Assembly (NCBI RefSeq): GCF_010119545.1
Contig: NZ_JAAEAA010000002.1
Span: forward strand, 1-64,000
From: Pontibacter fetidus
Lineage (GTDB): Bacteria; Bacteroidota; Bacteroidia; Cytophagales; Hymenobacteraceae
Reading direction: 5' to 3'
DNA: 64,000 bases
The notes under the pieces were generated by a model. It ran no database searches and was not told where the DNA came from. It saw nothing but the letters and a program-made list of their open reading frames with translations. The translations under genes were made by a program, and so were the position numbers. Shown here one piece after another: positions 61,641 to 64,000 of this stretch; the stretch's first letter is position 1; each line of letters begins with the position of its first letter.

Positions 61641-62696
61641 TTACTGTACCTTAGCTGAAGCTTCCATTTTAGCTGCAGTTTTTTCTTCTGCAGTTTTCTG
61701 GAATTTTGCTACTACATCCGGATTCTGTGAAGCAAATGCTTTCTGCTCACCCAACCAAGCTTCGAAATCTTCCGGTTCGTCAACTACAACCACGTAACGC
61801 ATCGCAAAGTGACCACGTCCGCAAATTTCCGTACAAGCCATTTCATATTTAAATTCTGCGTTACCGGTCTCGCTCTGCATATCTGCAGTAGTTTTGGTTG
61901 GTACAAACCAGAATTTTGTCGGCATTCCTGGTACAGCATCCATCTTCTGACGGAAGTGAGGAAGGAATACACTGTGGATCACATCTCTGGAACGGATCTT
62001 GAATAATACCGGTTTACCTTTTGGTATGTGTATCTCCAGCGGGTTAACAATATCGTCCTGTGCATTCGGATCAGAGAAGTCAATACCAAATTCATTGGTA
62101 GCGTCAATCAGGGTAGTTTTTGTAACACCAAGTTTACCATCCGGACCAGGGTATCTCACCATCCAGTTAAATTGCTTACCCATAACTTCCACTACTACCG
62201 CATCAGCCGGCGCTGCACTTGTAATATTTGTCCAGGTCTTCCAGCCGGCAAATACAAGTATAGCCATAACTATAGCTGGGATCATAGTCCAGATAACTTC
62301 TACTTTGTTGTTGTGCGGATAGTAGTAAGCACGCTTGTCATCTTTATGCTGGTATTTATATGAATACCAGAAAAGAAGAACCTGGGTGATCACGAACACG
62401 ATACCAATGATGACCATTGTTGTCCAGAACAGGTCATCGGTCCAAACACCGTGCACAGAAGCTACCGGCTGGTTCATTTCGTCCCATGAGGCAGAAAAAG
62501 ACCAGGCAAAGGCAATACCGCCTATTATAAGGAACAGTAATAATAATATACTGTTTACTTTATTACTTGTTTTAGTTGTTCCTGCTGCTCTCTGAGAAGA
62601 CCCTCTGAAGATAGATGCCAGCGTTCCAATCCTGAAAAGAAGGAAAAGAACTACTAAAAGCAGAATTATGGATAAACCAATAGCGATCGTAATCAT
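61641..62696 (-). CDS. ctaC: Cytochrome c oxidase subunit II
   Basis: The CuA subunit, 351 residues. Hydrophobic segments cover about 3-22, 48-66, 92-112 and 135-152, more than the usual two. The CuA ligands are complete: His241 (DVIHSVFLP), Cys288, Glu290, Cys292 (ACTEICGRGH), His296 and Met299. There is no CxxCH, so no fused cytochrome c domain. The electron donor may be the alternative complex III whose ActF gene lies 24 bases upstream. Confidence 0.96.
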   Translation of the reverse strand: MITIAIGLSIILLLVVLFLLFRIGTLASIFRGSSQRAAGTTKTSNKVNSILLLLFLIIGGIAFAWSFSASWDEMNQPVASVHGVWTDDLFWTTMVIIGIVFVITQVLLFWYSYKYQHKDDKRAYYYPHNNKVEVIWTMIPAIVMAILVFAGWKTWTNITSAAPADAVVVEVMGKQFNWMVRYPGPDGKLGVTKTTLIDATNEFGIDFSDPNAQDDIVNPLEIHIPKGKPVLFKIRSRDVIHSVFLPHFRQKMDAVPGMPTKFWFVPTKTTADMQSETGNAEFKYEMACTEICGRGHFAMRYVVVVDEPEDFEAWLGEQKAFASQNPDVVAKFQKTAEEKTAAKMEASAKVQ

Positions 62697-62720
62697 TATA
62701 TTGTGTTTTTAGTAATTTCT

Positions 62721-63980
62721 CTAAACGTGATGGTGTATACTTTCTTCTATGAAAGGGTGGTTAACAGGTACCAAAGATGCTTTTGTTAAGCCTTTTGTAA
62801 ATGTTACCAGGAATACGCCCAAGAAGATCAGTGTTGTACCAATTTCAATGAATCCTATTCCGGCATCACCACGCATTGTTCCAGGCATCATCATCAGGTA
62901 AAAATCGAACCAGTGACCAATCAGAATTGCTATAGTTACAATTTTCAACATGATCATTTGACGCTTCGCATCTCTTGTCATCAAAACAAGGAAAGGGAAT
63001 GCAAAGTTTATGATTAGGTTAAAGAAGAAGATCCACTTGTAATGAGGGTCTAAACGATCCAGGAAGTAGATTGATTCTTCCGGAATGTTGGCATACCAGA
63101 TCAGCATGAACTGAGAGAACCAGATGTATGTCCAGAAGATAGAGAATGCAAATACAAACTTACCAAGGTCGTGCAGGTGGTTTGCATTAACTAATTTCAG
63201 GTAACCGTTCTGCTTCAGTATAACTACTGTTAACGTGATAGCTGACAAACCTGCTACAAACCAGCTGGCGAATACGTACCAGCCAAACATAGTTGAGAAC
63301 CAGTGTGTATCAATTGACAATACCCAGTCCCAGGCCGACATTGAAGATGACACACCAAATACTACCAGGAACATAGCCGAAATAGTAATGCTCTTGTTAT
63401 AGTATGTCAAACCTCCATGCAGATCTTCGTTGATTGAGTTTCTTCTTAACCAGTTAAAGAATAAGATCCATAGTGCAAAGAACACAACCATTCTAATTAG
63501 GAAGAACCAGAAGTTCAGGTAACCTGATTTACCGGCAATGATTGGGTCATAGCGCGGGTCATTTACATCGTACAGGTACTCGTGCGTCCAATGGAAAATA
63601 TCATGTCCACCAAACAGGAATACAACGATCATAACTATAGCACCGATCGGAAGGAAATAACCTAATGCTTCAGGTATACGCTTGATCAATACTGACCAGC
63701 CAGCGTAAGCAACATATTGTATCGCTACAAAGAATACCCCGATCAGGGCAATACCTGAAAAGTAAACGTTATTTAACCATAGGTTCAGAAACAAACGCTT
63801 TGTCCAGGATGCGGCTTCGTGACCTGCTGCTGCAGCTTCACCATGTCCGCCACCATGTTCCGCTCCACCACCTGCAGCCATCATAATGATACCTGCAATA
63901 AGCAGTATAACACCGATCGCTATCGTTAAGAAAAACTTGTTAGTTGTTTTTCGTGGTATAATGAGTCTTTCTTCTGTCAT
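62721..63980 (-). CDS. actF: Quinol:cytochrome c oxidoreductase quinone-binding subunit (ActF, alternative complex III)
   Basis: A 419-residue membrane protein with about ten helices, of the NrfD/PsrC-related ActF type in alternative complex III, which replaces cytochrome bc1 in many Bacteroidota. A Gly/His-rich loop (EHGGGHGEAAAAGHE) follows the first helix. ATG 63980 is chosen because the only upstream start is TTG 63989. Upstream act genes are probably beyond the window end. Its neighbours supply haem A and copper to the oxidase, so this cluster encodes a complete quinol-to-oxygen branch. Confidence 0.88.
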   Translation of the reverse strand: MTEERLIIPRKTTNKFFLTIAIGVILLIAGIIMMAAGGGAEHGGGHGEAAAAGHEAASWTKRLFLNLWLNNVYFSGIALIGVFFVAIQYVAYAGWSVLIKRIPEALGYFLPIGAIVMIVVFLFGGHDIFHWTHEYLYDVNDPRYDPIIAGKSGYLNFWFFLIRMVVFFALWILFFNWLRRNSINEDLHGGLTYYNKSITISAMFLVVFGVSSSMSAWDWVLSIDTHWFSTMFGWYVFASWFVAGLSAITLTVVILKQNGYLKLVNANHLHDLGKFVFAFSIFWTYIWFSQFMLIWYANIPEESIYFLDRLDPHYKWIFFFNLIINFAFPFLVLMTRDAKRQMIMLKIVTIAILIGHWFDFYLMMMPGTMRGDAGIGFIEIGTTLIFLGVFLVTFTKGLTKASLVPVNHPFIEESIHHHV

Positions 63981-64000
63981 TATTTTCAAAAATTAATGCT

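Noticed and set aside
1..64000. CRISPR array, prophage, insertion sequence or rRNA operon
   Set aside because: No regularly spaced repeats, transposase, integrase, phage structural genes or rRNA sequence were found on reading both strands.

Overview
The window looks like a chromosomal piece of a Bacteroidota bacterium, most likely Cytophagales/Hymenobacteraceae (Pontibacter-like). The evidence is Bacteroidota-type promoters (TTG, 19 bp, TAnnTTTG) upstream of several genes, mostly absent Shine-Dalgarno sequences, a moderate GC content (about 45% by eye), a quinol:cytochrome c oxidoreductase (alternative complex III) subunit next to an aa3-type oxidase cluster, and lipopolysaccharide genes. The genus is an inference.

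Layout. 0-4.5 kb: a minus-strand cluster rel/spoT - fur-type regulator - STAS protein - purA. 4.8-8.7 kb: tRNA-Leu(UAG), trigger factor, clpP and clpX, each gene separated by a hairpin terminator. 9.0-15.8 kb: a plus-strand polysaccharide operon (ABC-2 permease, Wzt-like ATPase, a glycosyltransferase-methyltransferase fusion, a polysaccharide deacetylase, two GT2 enzymes), ending against a convergent gene of unknown function. 17.2-25.7 kb: purK-purE, tandem marC paralogues, hemE, and an aminotransferase - heptose kinase - K+ transporter operon. 25.7-26.65 kb: 0.9 kb without a credible gene, rich in palindromes. 26.65-38 kb: clpS-recR, an S9 peptidase, lipoproteins, marR-yceI with a likely operator, a dipeptide epimerase, a dicarboxylate/amino acid symporter and a dihaem cytochrome c. 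38-41.6 kb: an accessory stretch (methyltransferase, acetyltransferase, Fic protein, acetyltransferase fragment, palindromes, AT-rich DUF2971 gene). 41.6-46.7 kb: lpxB, queD, an iron/cobalamin-type permease and binding protein, hldD and a YCII protein. 46.8-54.1 kb: a giant probable outer-membrane protein translationally coupled to a 1249-residue NtrY-like kinase. 54.1-64 kb: a cytochrome oxidase biogenesis and structural cluster (DUF983, small CxxC membrane protein, DUF420, Sco, subunits IV, III, III, heme O synthase, heme A synthase, subunits I and II, ActF).

The genes form several functional sets: stringent response with purine synthesis; ClpXP and ClpS proteolysis; LPS and surface polysaccharide (lpxB, hldE kinase domain, hldD, wzm/wzt, GTs); and terminal respiration. 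Several apparent long starts are corrected because the upstream start codon lies inside a promoter.

The most unusual global signal is a palindrome, CTATAG (extended AACTATAGTT), scattered through coding and non-coding DNA: about 100 copies by hand count against roughly 18 expected from base composition. No CRISPR array, prophage, transposase or rRNA operon was seen.
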